Assembly: GCA_036898135.1 (NCBI GenBank)
Contig: CM072516.1
Coordinates: 66,034,672-66,098,671 of the forward strand
Reading direction: 5' to 3'
Length of the DNA stretch: 64,000 nt
Origin: Oncomelania hupensis
Taxonomy: Eukaryota > Mollusca > Gastropoda > Littorinimorpha > Pomatiopsidae
Below are positions 43,205-54,590 of the stretch, piece after piece. Under the pieces are notes generated by a model. The model was not told the origin of the DNA and made no database searches. It saw only the letters and a program-made list of their open reading frames with translations. The first letter of the stretch is position 1, and each line of letters opens with the position of its first letter. The position numbers were made by a program, and so were the translations under genes.

Positions 43205-43602
43205 GGGGCCTCGTGGTGATACAGTCGCCGGTTTTCTATGCCGAAGGTCGCGGGTTCGATTCCCGCAAGGGGCGAACGTATGTGACTTAGGTACGAGACT
43301 ATTGACATCACCGAGGGTTTTCTCCGGGCACTCCGGTTTCCTCCCTCCCTCCCTTCAACAATGGTACAGGACGCAGTAAATATACAAATTTCCAAAATAA
43401 AAAATCGAGTTTTTTTCTTTCTTCCAATAGCGATCTCTCTGCCTTTACACCACCTGTTTGAGTGATTGGTGTGTATTTGGTGTGTGTGAGGGTGGATGAG
43501 ACAGGTGAGCTTATGTTGGTATAGATCGCCGCGCTTTGAGCCTGATTGATTTGGGGAAAGGCGCGTATATAGCATCCTGTATTATTATTACTATTATTAT
43601 TA
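43205..43602 (+). mobile_element. tRNA-derived SINE, most complete copy
   Basis: It has the head GGGGCCTCGTGGTGATACAG, B box GGTTCGATTCCC and central block CACCGAGGGTTTTCTCCGGG. The tail is GAGCCTGATTGATTTGGGGA...ATAGCATCCTGT, ending in ATT repeats. TGTGATG flanks it at 43198-43204 and 43603-43609. Inserted in the LINE of 42889-46314. Confidence 0.9.
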
Positions 43603-43896
43603 TGTGATGGTCTGTCGGACTTCGTCGTTGGTGATGTGCTGGGTATAGGAAATGCCCACAAGTCTTCTGCAGCACCTCATCTCCATGCTTTGTATTCTTC
43701 GTTGGAGATCTGCTGTGAGGGTCCATGCTTCGCAAGCATATAGGAAGATGGAGATGACAAGGGAGCCAAGCAGCCTTACCTTGGAATGTGGACTGATGGT
43801 CCTGTCTTTCCAAATTGGCTTCAACCTCGCCAGGGCAACAGTTGTTTGTGCGATCCTGGAAAGGACTTCCTGTCGGGACCCATTGTGTGATACAAT

Positions 43897-44601
43897 TGAT
43901 TGATTGATTGATTGATTGTTGCTTTAGGTCCAGCGGACTCTTCCGAGCCAAATCAGGACCGGACAACCCCCGATCCGCATAAAAGATCTGCTGAAACAAC
44001 CCCAGTGGGAAAACTGAATGCCCTCCACCGGCCAGTCACTTTACAATAAAGACATCCCACGCAGGGGACGGCTGAGGCTTTACCCCAACTAATCGAAGCC
44101 CCGGTTACAAAAACAAAATAGAATACAAACATCATTATAAATTATCAACAAAACACATACATATAAAATGCCTATATTGCTAAATAATAACATCATAGGA
44201 AGCCCTAGTGACCACCCGGCAGAAAGCGTCCAACACTCCCAAGCTGATCCAACAGACCTCATACACAAACAAGGAGTCTTGTCCAGGAAGAGTTTTCAAG
44301 AAAAAAGGTAGGTCATTGATCTAGCGAAGAAGAAGATAGTATAGCAGAGTGATAGGACAGAGCAGGAATGGGAAAGAGCAAATGAGGAAGACAGCGACAG
44401 TGGGAATTTAAAGCACTAAATTTCCAGAAAGTGGGGATACTATTTATACTGAAACCCCCGGCACTCCAACGGGGGTACTGTTGCCGCAGTGAATCGGTCA
44501 TGCCTATAAAGGAAAGACAGGTTTTCAACTGGGGCTTTCACTTTTCCCTTTATAGGTTAGAACAATCTACAGTGACAAGATTGCTCATGACCCCAAGGGG
44601 T
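43897..44601 (-). mobile_element. CAAT-tail retroelement, full-length-like copy
   Basis: The 705-bp unit is flanked by GTGTGATACAAT at 43885-43896 and 44602-44613. It is over 90 percent similar by eye to 27894-28598. The plus strand starts with the complement tail, TGATTGATTGATTG. It interrupts the LINE C-terminal domain. Confidence 0.92.
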
Positions 44602-46386
44602 GTGTGATACAATGGCTCCTAAATAATTTGAAGCTATGCACTGTGTTGAGGGATTGGCCTTGGACTTTGATGTCCGTGTTGATGCCATGGGTGTTGTTGG
44701 TCATCATTTTGGTCTTCTCTGCACTTATTTTCATTCCATAGGCTCTGGAGGTGGTGTCAAGCCTCTGTACCAGCTGTTCAGGCTCTTGTTTCTATCCAGC
44801 CAATCCATCAATGTCATCCGCAAAAGGAAGGTTGGAGATTGCTCTTCTCCCTATGCTGACTGTGCCTTCGTGGTCTGCAAGGGCATCTGACATGATGCGC
44901 TCTAGGAAGATGTTGAAGAGTGTTGGAGAGAGTAGGCATCCCTGACGCACACCGATTGTTTTTCTGAACCAGTTTCCGATGGCGCTGTTGTGGAGGACTG
45001 CACTGGTAGCTTTGTCATACAGGCTTTTAATGACTTCAATAATTTTAGGGCTGATGTTGTACACTCTCATGGTTGCCCACAGAGCTGCATGCTAGACTCG
45101 GTCAAACGCCTTTTTGAAGTCTACGTACATATGATATAGATGTTGTTGGTGCTGTAGGTATTTCTCACAGATTGTTCTGAGGTTGAAAATCTGTTCAGTG
45201 GTACTTCGCCCTGCCCTAAATCCTGCTTGCTCTTCGGCTATAATTTGTTCAGCTTGGGGTTTCAACCTGTTGAGTATTATTTTCAGGAGGACCTTGCTGG
45301 GATGGCTGATGAGGCTGATGGTGCGGTAATTTTCACATTCCTGAAGGTTACCTTTTTTGGGAAGAGTGATGGCAAGCGACTGGGTCCATGGTGTAGGCCA
45401 CTCCCCACTCTGCCAGATCTTGTTACAGATAATGGTGAGTGCGTCGATCATCGCTTCTCCTCCTGCTTGAAGCAGTTCCGCAGGTATGTTGTCCACTCCC
45501 GCTGACTCCCCCTTCTTCAGCGATTGCACTGCTGCCTCAACTTCTTCTTGGAGAATTGGGAGGATTTCTTCTTCTTCTCTGTTCTCTGAACATGCTAGAA
45601 ACTGATGGATCTCCAATTGGTTTGTGGTTGTAAAGGTCAGAGCAGTACTCTGTCCATCTGTCCAAGACTTCTTGTTCTTCTGTAAGGCATATGCCAGACT
45701 TGCTTTGGATCGTGGAGACCTAGGGCTTTTTAACACTTGTCAGCCGCTTCACAGTCTGGTAGGCCTTCGTGCTGTTGTTCTTGTTCAGACTGTTCTCTAT
45801 TTCCTGGCATTGATCTTCTATCCAGTTCTCCTTTGCTGTGCGCATGCCTTTTCGGATTTCATTGTTGATTTTTCGGTAGGCATCAGCTTCCTGCGAGGTG
45901 TTCTTTTTCTTTTTCATCTCTCTTCGTTTATCACACAGGTCCAAAAGTTCAGGTGTGATCCACAGCTTTTTCTTTGACCGGTGCTTTCCAAGGATCTCCG
46001 TGGCGGCATCTGTCACAGCTAAGTTGAAGGTGGTGGTCATGGTGTTGACATCTACTTCACCAGCTCCCAAAATGAGCAGTGGTGCAAATTTCCCTCCAAT
46101 TGTGGCCTGAAATAATGCAGCCACCTCCGGGTTTTGCAGTTTGTCAAGGTCGAACTGCAGTCTAGTGCACTTTGCTGTGTTCTCTCTCTTAAAGTGAAGC
46201 CGGAAAGACATCATCACAAGATTGTGGTCACTTCCGATATCTGCTCCTGGAAAAGTGCGTGTCCTGCCAATGTTGATGCTTGATCTGAAGCGTTTCTTGA
46301 CCATCATTAACATTTTCCGAGTAAGTCCCTTTAATAGAATTTTGGAAACCTACCCCCCAAAAACTAACTGATCCGCCCCTGGTGTC

Positions 46387-46464
46387 TGTAACATGTGAGC
46401 GTTTATGTTGGTTACAGATCGCCGCGTTTTGAGTCTGATTTAGGAATAAGGCGCTTATGGTGTC

Positions 46465-46536
<72 letters not shown>
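46387..46536 (+). mobile_element. tRNA-derived SINE, right part
   Basis: It contains TGTTGGTTACAGATCGCCGC, then GAGTCTGATTTAGGAATAAG and a long ATT tail at 46469-46536. It completes the SINE begun at 41735. Confidence 0.82.
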
Positions 46537-46537
<1 letters not shown>

Positions 46538-46707
46538 GTGAGTGGAATAACTGTCAGAACAATAAACCAATGGTGGTATTTAATATGACAAATCAGTTAA
46601 TCAAATGAGGCGGTATATAAGAAGCCAAGCAATCATCAATCACCATGTGCCAAACAAAACGTCTCCCCAAAGACTAAACTGTGCAATTTTCTGCGCACTA
46701 TCCTGAA

Positions 46708-46804
46708 CACAGACGCTTGTATCTGGACAATCGAGCGCCTATGTCTGTGACGCTTCTCCCTATAATAGGCATAGGCGCTCGCGTGTCCAGATAAAAGCGC
46801 CTGT
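46708..46804. mobile_element. hAT-like MITE, decayed copy
   Basis: CACAGACGCTTGTATCTGG at the left and CCAGATAAAAGCGCCTGT at the right have several mismatches to the family. No convincing 8-bp duplication remains. Confidence 0.75.
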
Positions 46805-48470
46805 TACACACACACACACCCACACACTCAAACACACACACACACGCTCACCCCCCACACACACACGCACAAACTAAATCCCTCGGTCGTGTACACAAAC
46901 AAACACACAAACTCACAAACACACGCACACACACACACATTTACATATCGATACATTTATTACATCCCAAACCGTTAGCTTTAACAACGTTGTAATGAAC
47001 CAACCCTAAATCTTGTCTTCTCTCAAAGCTTTCTAGAGCCAATCATGGCTCGTTTTGGTTGATAGGAATCGAGCAAGACTTTTACTCTGCCGCAGTGTGT
47101 TCCCAATAAGGTGCAGTCCACACACAAACTTTTTGTGCACTAGCAATAACACACACACACACACACGCATGCACGCAAGTACACACTCAAACACTAATCC
47201 CTACAAGCCAAAACCCCTGAATTCTCATATCTCTTCTTAAATATAAGGATTGTCAGGGTCAGAGAGTGTTTTGAGAGCATTCACCTTAAATGTTAAATGT
47301 CTGTACCAAGGCGAATACCGAAAGAAAGGAAGGAAGAAATACAAGTTAAAAAGTAATACAGAAACAAAGAGAGTAGGAAGGAAAAAAGTAAGGAAGAAAT
47401 GAAAATAAATGGGTAACAAGAAAAAACAAAGACAGAAAAAAAGAAGATATGAACTGAAGAAAAAAAAAAGCAAGAATGAAGAAAAGAAAGGAAACGAGGA
47501 AGTAGAAAGAGATAGAGAGGGATGTAGAGGGAGAGAGAAAAAGAGGGGGAGGGAGGGAGAGAAAGAGGGAGAGAGAGATGGGGGGGGGGAGGATGGAAGA
47601 TGGAGGGAGAGAGAGGAAGGGAGAGAGAGAAGAGTATAAGTAACAAACAAAACATACCAACAATAACAAAAAACGTAAAGCGTCTAAGAGCTCGAACATC
47701 GATATACCCAAAGATCGTTTCTAAGTATAGATCTGAAGGCTTCCAACACTCCATCTAACCTAGGCTATTCATATGTGCGGTGACTGGCAGAAAAAAGGGC
47801 CCTTATCTGTGCACAACGTTACTCGGGTGCAATAGCAAAAGCTATGCCCTGGGTCGATATGAAGTAAAGAAACCCCCTTATCGATTCCCTTACTGTCCAT
47901 TATTTGCCTGAGATTAGCCACAATGCGATAGCATAGAATTATTTCTTGCTTTCTGTTGTGGTTTTGACACTTTACAGCTGCGTATAACGGTATTATGTAT
48001 TACTATACCAAGACGGAACGACACGTCTGTCAATGTCAAAGACCGTATATATATTTCTCTCTATCTCTTTCTACTTCCTCGTTTCCTTAATTTTTTTCCT
48101 GTATATATATAAGCCTATGACTATGAACAAGAGTATGCCTATGCTTGCTGTAGAGAGCTACATAGTTTAAGAATATTTTATATGAGATAAAAATAAAATG
48201 TCATCTGTATTCTAGTTTAAATATGTATCTTGCGACTCTGAGTATGTCTGCTCTGTACCTAGTGCAAGAATGTATTATATTAGATAATACAAAATCAACT
48301 GTACTATGTTGTCAATGTCGTAAAATGATTATCAGCTATGGTATATGCTGTCTAAGTATGTGAATACCTTTTGAACATACCGTGTGTCAAAAGTCAGTAA
48401 TTCGTAGCCTCTCGGGTAGCACGAAGCATAAAAAATCATCTGTTCAATAATCAAGAATACCATAAATAGG
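46805..48470. other. Intergenic, microsatellite-rich
   Basis: CA repeats at 46806-46950 and 47149-47166, and a GA/AAG-rich tract at 47390-47635. The rest is AT-rich. A short minus-strand reading frame near 47670-47754 (MECWKPSDLYLETIFGYIDV) lacks good splice sites and is not called. Confidence 0.5.
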
Positions 48471-48476
48471 TTTACT

Positions 48477-50135
48477 ATGTATTCTGACTTCTTGGACAGA
48501 TGGACAGAGTACTGCTCTGACCTTTACAACCATACACCAAATGGAGACCCATCAGTTCTAGCATGTCCCGAGAGCAGAGAAGAAGAAGAAATCCTCCCAA
48601 TTCTCCGGGAAGAAGTTGAGGCAGCAGTGCAATCGCTGAAGAAAGGGAAGTCAGCGGGAGTGGACAACATACCAGCGGAACTGCTACAAGCAGGAGGAGA
48701 AGCGATGACTGATGCTCTCACCATTATCTGTAACAAGATCTGGCAGAGCGGGGAATGGCCTACACCATGGACCCAGTCGCTTGTCATCACTCTTCCCAAT
48801 AAAGGTAACCTTCAGGAGTGTGAAAATCACCGCACCATCAGCCTCATCAGCCATCCCAGCAAGGTCCTCCTGAAAATAATACTCAACAGGTTGAAACCAC
48901 AAGCTGAACAAATCATAGCTGAAGAACAAGCAGGATTCATGGCAGGGCGAAGTACCACTGAACAGATTTTCAACCTCAGAATAATCTGTGAGAAATACCT
49001 ACAGCACCAACAACATCTATATCATGTGTTCATAGACTTCAAGAAGGCATTTGACCGAGTCTGGCATGCAGCTCTATGGGCAACCATGAAAGTGTACAAC
49101 ATCAGCCCTAAAATTATAGAAGTCATCAAAAGCCTGTATGACAAGGCTACCAGTGCAGTCCTCCATAACAGCGTCATCGGGAACTGGTTCAGAACAACAA
49201 TCGGTGTGCGTCAAGGATGCCTACTCTCTCCAACACTCTTCAACATCTTCCTAGAGCGCATCATGTCAGATGCTCTTGCAGATCACGAAGGCACAGTCAG
49301 CATAGGGGGCAGAGCAATCTCCAATCTTCGTTTTGCGGATGATATTGATGGATTGGCTGGAGAGGAACAAGAACTTGAACAGCTTGTACAGAGGCTTGAC
49401 ACCACCTCCAGAGCTTATGGAATGGAAATAAGTGCAGAGAAGACCAAAATGATGACCAACAACACCAATGGCATCAACACGGACATCAAAGTACAAGGCC
49501 AATCCCTCAACACAGTGCACAGCTTCAAATATTTAGGAGCCATTGTGTCAGACAATGGGTCTCGACAGGAAGTCCTCTCCAGGATCACACAAACAACTGC
49601 TGCCCTGACAAGGTTGAAGCCCATTTGGAAAGACAGAACCATCAGTCTACATTCCAAAGTAAGACTGCTGCGCTCTCTGGTCCTCCATCTTCCTATATGC
49701 ATGGACCCTCACAGCAGATCTCCAACGAAGAATACAAAGCATGGAGATGAGGTGCTACAGAAGACTTCTGGGCATTTCCTATACCCAACACATCACCAAC
49801 GTTGAAGTCCGACAGACCATCACACAAGCCATTGGACAACACGATGACCTGCTCACAGTGGTGAAGAAACGGAAACTCCAATGGTATGGCCACGTCACCA
49901 GATCATCAGGCCTTGCAAAGACCATTCTGCAAGGCACAGTGCAAGGAGGTAGAAGAAGGGGGAGACCGAAAAAGAGGTGGGAGGACAACATTCGAGAATG
50001 GACTGGTTTGACACTGAGCGAAGCCATGAGGGCTGCTGAGGACAGAGAAAGATGGAGTATGCTGGTTAAGCGATCATCTGTGGTGCCCCTACGACCTTCG
50101 GGTTATGGGACAGGATAGGATAGGATAGGATAGGA
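48477..50135 (+). mobile_element. RTE-like LINE, best-preserved copy
   Basis: An open frame of 442 codons from 48477 to 49805 covers the reverse transcriptase. It includes [20 protein letters not shown] (residues 54-73), motif A FIDFKKAFDRV (185-195), motif B GVRQGCLLSPTLFNIFLE (243-260) and motif C FADD (286-289). Near 49.68 kb a 2-base loss shifts frame and a nearby 9-base loss removes codons. The C-terminal domain ([20 protein letters not shown], then [16 protein letters not shown]) continues in another frame to 50118. The tail is GGATA repeats at 50108-50135. The endonuclease is missing (5' truncation). Confidence 0.92.
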
Positions 50136-50690
50136 TGTATTCTGAATATAGCTATACCTGCGACATCACCTCAGTGTAGACCTACAATATATTGTTCGTA
50201 GGCATTTTTTGCGAATGTTTCCTTAATGCGGATGCTGTGCGCCAAAGAACAGCACAGTAAATCACAAGACTGACTGTGCCATGCGGGAGACACAGTAACG
50301 TTGCACAGTTAACATTGTCCTTGAAACAAACAGCTAGTAGACACTCTACCTTAAATAGAACGCCTTGTCTATTGTAACGTTTTAAGCTGTCATGGTTTAA
50401 ATAGCTATATCTAATGTCTAATGGTGTTGGATGTAAGTGCTTGGGTGTAGACCTACTTAATTTCATGTTCAGAGAGACTACTATACATGCAATGCAATGC
50501 GATGCAATGATGGAGCTAAAACTCAAAGGGACATAATTCATTTTCAGAGCCCTTCCGCAAGTATTCTCTCAACCTGTTATTCATCGTGCTGCAAGAGTGA
50601 GTACGGTGGACTAAAGATCCTGATGTACAGGCGGAAGAGTGCCATTACACTCACACACTCAACTAGCACCCTTTCTCCCTACCCTCCAAC
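50136..50690. other. Intergenic sequence
   Basis: No recognised feature, except a short GCAATGCAATGCGATGCAAT run near 50490. Confidence 0.5.
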
Positions 50691-50699
50691 ACCCCACCC

Positions 50700-50862
50700 C
50701 ATCCACCCACTCTCCATCAGGATTGTGGTCAGTGTTTGGGGCGTTAGACGATGCGAATGGCGTAGCAAGTTGGCGACTCCGATGGCTTTAATTAGATCCT
50801 AAATCGGCTAGCGCCTTGAGCAGCCCTTGAGATGGATAAGCGCTATATAGGAACGTTTAAAT
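50700..50862 (+). mobile_element. SINE or LINE tail fragment
   Basis: The end GCGCCTTGAGCAGCCCTTGA...AAGCGCTATATAGGAACG is the kind of 3' tail shared by SINEs and their partner LINEs. The head is not recognised. Confidence 0.5.
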
Positions 50863-51062
50863 CTTCCTCCTTCTCCTCCTCCTCTTCTTCTTCACTCTTG
50901 CTCCGCCCTCGCTCCCTCCCTACCCCTCCTTCTCATGCATCTTCCTCTTCTCATTCAAGAGTCAATCATGCAGAGTTTAAATCAGCCAACAGAAAAGTGT
51001 GTTTACCGTCCTCCTCAGCTCTAACACTATAAATGCAGCATAAATCAATAAATCATTCTGTC

Positions 51063-51300
51063 CCACCGCCGTAGCACAAGTGGTAGAGCGTTCGCCTGGC
51101 ACACCGATAACCCAGGTTCGAATCCCGTGATGGGCGAAATTAAAGTGGCCATTTTTCACTGTATATTTTAGCAGTATGATTGCTTTGGTGGTTCAGTGTT
51201 GATTTAGGTCTATACCCCTTGTTCCCTGGGATGGTTATCCCCGTCTGCCAAATTGCCAATGGTGGCTGTAGACGTTAAACCTCATTCAAATCAGTCTGTC
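51063..51300 (+). mobile_element. tRNA-derived SINE, different family
   Basis: The head CCGCCGTAGCACAAGTGGTA (A box) and CCAGGTTCGAATCCCGTGAT (B box) resemble a tRNA over 72 bases. The body then runs to GTAGACGTTAAACCTCATTC, a typical SINE 3' end. The tRNA-like part could be mistaken for a gene, but the attached body argues for a SINE. Confidence 0.78.
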
Positions 51301-52100
51301 AAACCTGCCTATTATTTAAATCCAGTCGGTTGCTAAAATAAACAGTCTGGTAACGCTTAACACAGTAATGAAGCTAGATTCAATAGATCAAAGTATGTTT
51401 TCTGTAAGTCTATTAAACCTAGTTAAATAACTATATAAGCATGGATTCTTGCCAATTCTGCGTAAATAGGCAGTTAACAGGCAAGCGTACACATGAAATG
51501 TGATATCCCTTGACAAGAGAGAAAACACTATAGATCGATTTGTGCTGCTTTCTATTACTTGTTGTATTCTTAAAAGTCGACCTATCTATCCTTTTAGTTT
51601 CAAAGTCATCAAGGTTTTGAAAACATATTCATTTGGAAAGACACTGAGAACACACATACGCCCACATTCCCATATACTCTCACACACGCCCGCACATACA
51701 AAATGCGCGCGTGAGAGACTTTGACGCACACGTGCCTATAGTTATACTATTTAATTACACTATTTATTATTTAATCAATCTAATATAACGTTTGTCCAGC
51801 TCAGGAGCGGCTCAAGGTGCTGGTCGATGCAGGATCTAACTCAAAACAGCCTGAGGCGCGCACTTGCAACCTTTGGGCGCATAATCTGACGCCCAGACGA
51901 CTGAGCACACTGAGAAAGGACTTAGTGCGTGCTGGGCGTATTTATGTAGCCGGCACTCATTCGTCTAGGACATGAGCGTCAGGATCTTTAAAGTCCGTTT
52001 TATGGAATGCGTGCGTGCACAGACTAGACCTCGGTCTATACTCTCATTTGAAGGCGTATTTACAGGAGTATTTACTATTTACGGACATTGACAGTGACAG
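51300..52100. other. Intergenic sequence
   Basis: No gene seen. The segment ATGAGCGTCAGGATCTTTAA near 51972 is shared with 34826. Confidence 0.5.
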
Positions 52101-52102
52101 AG

Positions 52103-52103
52103 A

Positions 52104-52174
<71 letters not shown>

Positions 52175-52221
52175 AGACAGACAGATTGACAGACAAACAG
52201 AGAAAGAGAGCAGAGGCAGGC

Positions 52222-52285
<64 letters not shown>

Positions 52286-52300
52286 AGAGAGAGGGAGGAA
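52103..52300. repeat. GA microsatellites
   Basis: Two GA runs (52107-52172 and 52227-52290), separated by ACAG-type units. Confidence 0.95.
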
Positions 52301-52508
52301 AAGACAGAGAGACAAACAGACAAAAGAGAATGGGTAGAGGAATTTGAACGAAATACGTGCAGATCATTACTGTAAAGCACATACAGGTCACAATAGAAAA
52401 CCGGTCATAATTAATATGCGCAATTCTAGTGGCCTGTCTCTTGTCGTGTAGGTAGTACACACAAAAGCTGGCTACAAACGCTCTTTAATCAAACTTACTA
52501 TGATATGA

Positions 52509-52594
52509 TTCCGTCATAGTGGAGTTGCCAAAAGGAACACCCGTATCGCCCAGATCGAATACAAACACTCCTAGCATTGATTTGATTCCAGCTT
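52509..52594 (-). CDS. Candidate internal exon, unassigned
   Basis: On the minus strand a frame reads AGIKSMLGVFVFDLGDTGVP, then FGNSTMTESYH, and ends at a good donor, ATCATA/GTAAGT. The acceptor is unclear; a CATGCAAG preceded at a distance by a CT tract is possible. The amino-acid composition looks protein-like and differs from nearby simple repeats. No family is recognised, and it is not known whether it belongs to the coiled-coil gene or another. Confidence 0.3.
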
Positions 52595-52620
52595 GCATGT
52601 TAACATACATGCACCAATGC

Positions 52621-52622
<2 letters not shown>

Positions 52623-52711
<89 letters not shown>

Positions 52712-52970
52712 GACAGAGAGACAGAGACAGAGAGAGACAGAAAGAGACAGAGAGAGGGACAGATACAGACAGACTGACAGAAACAGAGAAACACACACAC
52801 ACACACACACGCACACACACACGCTCAAACGCGCGCGCGCTCTCCCATACACAGAGACCGAGATAGACTGAGAGACAGAGACATATAGACAGGAGAGACA
52901 GACAGAAAAAAGGGAGGCAGATTAAGTTACTGGCTGACAGAAGCACATACGGAGTAGTAAGTATACCTAT

Positions 52971-53040
<70 letters not shown>
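52623..53040. repeat. GA, ACAG, CA and CT microsatellites
   Basis: GA run at 52623-52673, ACAG units at 52674-52709, mixed purine repeats to 52790, CA to 52822, and CT at 52975-53039. Confidence 0.95.
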
Positions 53041-53041
<1 letters not shown>

Positions 53042-53362
53042 AAACTTCCTGAGACAAACTACTAACATGAATACGTTAAAGAGCAAATATGCTTCCCACC
53101 GTATAAAGTCAAAATAAACGTTGCTTTCGTTGTACATGTCAGAAAAAAATATATATGATTTTTCATTCTACAAAGTTACTTATGTTCTTTGGTACTGATG
53201 ATTTTTTTTTTGCAATGTTTCGTTTAATTATTTTGACAATAATGCATATATGCTAGTTAACGTGTATAATGTCCTCTAAACTTTGTTCCTTACAAACCAA
53301 CGGATCTTTAGAATGCTAGAATATGTTAAATATAAATACAAAATTGATGTGTAACTCCAGCC

Positions 53363-53446
53363 CACAGGCGCTTGTATCAGGACACGCGAGCGCCTATGCC
53401 TGTGACGCGTCTCCCTTTGGTTATCTATAATATACAAGCGCCTGTG
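53363..53446. mobile_element. hAT-like MITE, 84 bp
   Basis: The left end CACAGGCGCTTGTATCAGG and right end TACAAGCGCCTGTG are flanked by a perfect 8-bp duplication, CTCCAGCC, at 53355-53362 and 53447-53454. It is an internally deleted relative of the 176-bp copy at 26459. Confidence 0.92.
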
Positions 53447-53762
53447 CTCCAGCCCATATTCATTAGTATGCTTGTCATGTACATACATGTGTCCTTACTC
53501 AAATTTATCTGTAAACATATAATCGATTCAATCCTCCAACTCCCACTATTATTCCTGTCCCATCTTTCCCTCCCCTCCCCATCTTTCCTTCACACACACA
53601 CTCACACACATACTTGTATTCATGTCAAAATGGGGTCCTTTGACGTACTTCGCGCCTCTTAGGCGGCGAATTAGGTCAACTTTCTTCGAAAAACGGCTAC
53701 TTTTAGCAATTTTCCTCGCCTCTTAGAGACGAAGTAGGTCAAGTTTGTTCAAAAACACAGCT

Positions 53763-53987
53763 AGGATAAGGAACTTTCCTCGACGATTAGGGTAAGGCAG
53801 TGCCTCGACGATTAGGGTAAGGCAGTGCCTCGAAAAGGGTTAGGGTCAGGGCTAATTGCAGCGCTGCAACTAGCCCTGACCCTAACCCTTTTCGAGGCAC
53901 TGCCTTACCCTAATCGTCGAGGCACTGCCTTACCCTAATCGTCGAGACACTGCCTTACCCTAATCGTCGAGGAAAGTTCCTTATCCT
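53763..53987. repeat. Large palindrome with telomere-like units
   Basis: Arms of about 100 bp are near-perfect complements around TTGCAGCGCTGCAA at 53856-53869. Each arm has tandem 23-base units (ACTGCCTTACCCTAATCGTC), two in the left arm and three in the right, plus GGGTTAGGGTCAGGGC. The whole could form a long hairpin or cruciform. Confidence 0.92.
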
Positions 53988-54002
53988 ACCCGTCTGGAAG
54001 AT

Positions 54003-54132
54003 GCACTACAACTACACTTGGCCAAGTGAACTTTAAGTGCACATGCACTACAACTGCACTTCGCGAAGTGAACTTTAAGTGCACATGCACTACAACTGCA
54101 CTTCCATGCACTACAACTGCACTTGCATGCAC
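54003..54132. repeat. Tandem repeat of ATGCACTACAACTGCACTT units
   Basis: Three to four diverged units, each with GTGCA/TGCAC palindromes. Confidence 0.85.
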
Positions 54133-54475
54133 TTAAAGAGCACTTCAGCGCATTTCAATGGAAAACAAAATGGGTTTACAAATTGGTACCCCATTTTTGT
54201 TTGTGAACCCATTGTATACTAAGTGTGCAAGGTTTATAAACCCAAAACGCCATGAATACAGCCCCCCCCCCCCCCCACACACACACACACACTCACACAC
54301 ACACTTACTCACCTTCAGTGTTTTCATGAATTCAATTCCACCGGACAATGGTCTTGATTGTTGTTATCTACTACAACAAAATTAATTTAAATTGAGTTGT
54401 TTCCTTTCATTCTTGGTCGGTCGCCTGAAGAGACCACACACGACATTTTTTACAAATTTGTCCATTTTTTGAAGA

Positions 54476-54527
54476 TAACCCTAACCTTAACTCTAACCCT
54501 AACCCTAACACAGCCCTAACCCTAACG
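54476..54527. repeat. Interstitial telomere-like CCCTAA repeats
   Basis: TAACCCTAACCTTAACTCTA and further units, followed by GGAACATTGTTTTGACGTCA, the same flank as the block at 28946-28991. Solo LTR III is inserted just downstream. Confidence 0.82.
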
Positions 54528-54590
54528 GAACATTGTTTTGACGTCAAAATAACTGGGTCCGTCAAAAGAAAGTACGTAGAGGTTCAAGTG

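Larger units (their letters stand above)
42889..46314 (-). mobile_element. RTE-like LINE, long copy with nested insertions
   Basis: In minus orientation: endonuclease C-terminal part ([20 protein letters not shown] with the SDH motif, near 46.25 kb), linker, reverse transcriptase ([20 protein letters not shown], then FKKAFDRV near 45.1 kb, GVRQGCLLSPTLFNIFLERI near 44.95 kb), C-terminal domain, and a long TATCC-repeat end at 42889-42915. It is interrupted by a CAAT-tail element at 43897-44601 and a SINE at 43205-43602. Confidence 0.88.

Noticed and set aside
47237..47754. Exons in minus-strand frames with short protein-like stretches
   Set aside because: No convincing splice sites, and most of the frame is a purine-rich tract.
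48477..49805. A host gene encoding a reverse transcriptase-like protein
   Set aside because: At least six homologous copies in the window, a repeat tail and frameshifts identify it as a LINE.
51063..51135. A functional tRNA gene
   Set aside because: The tRNA-like part is attached to a SINE-type body and 3' end.
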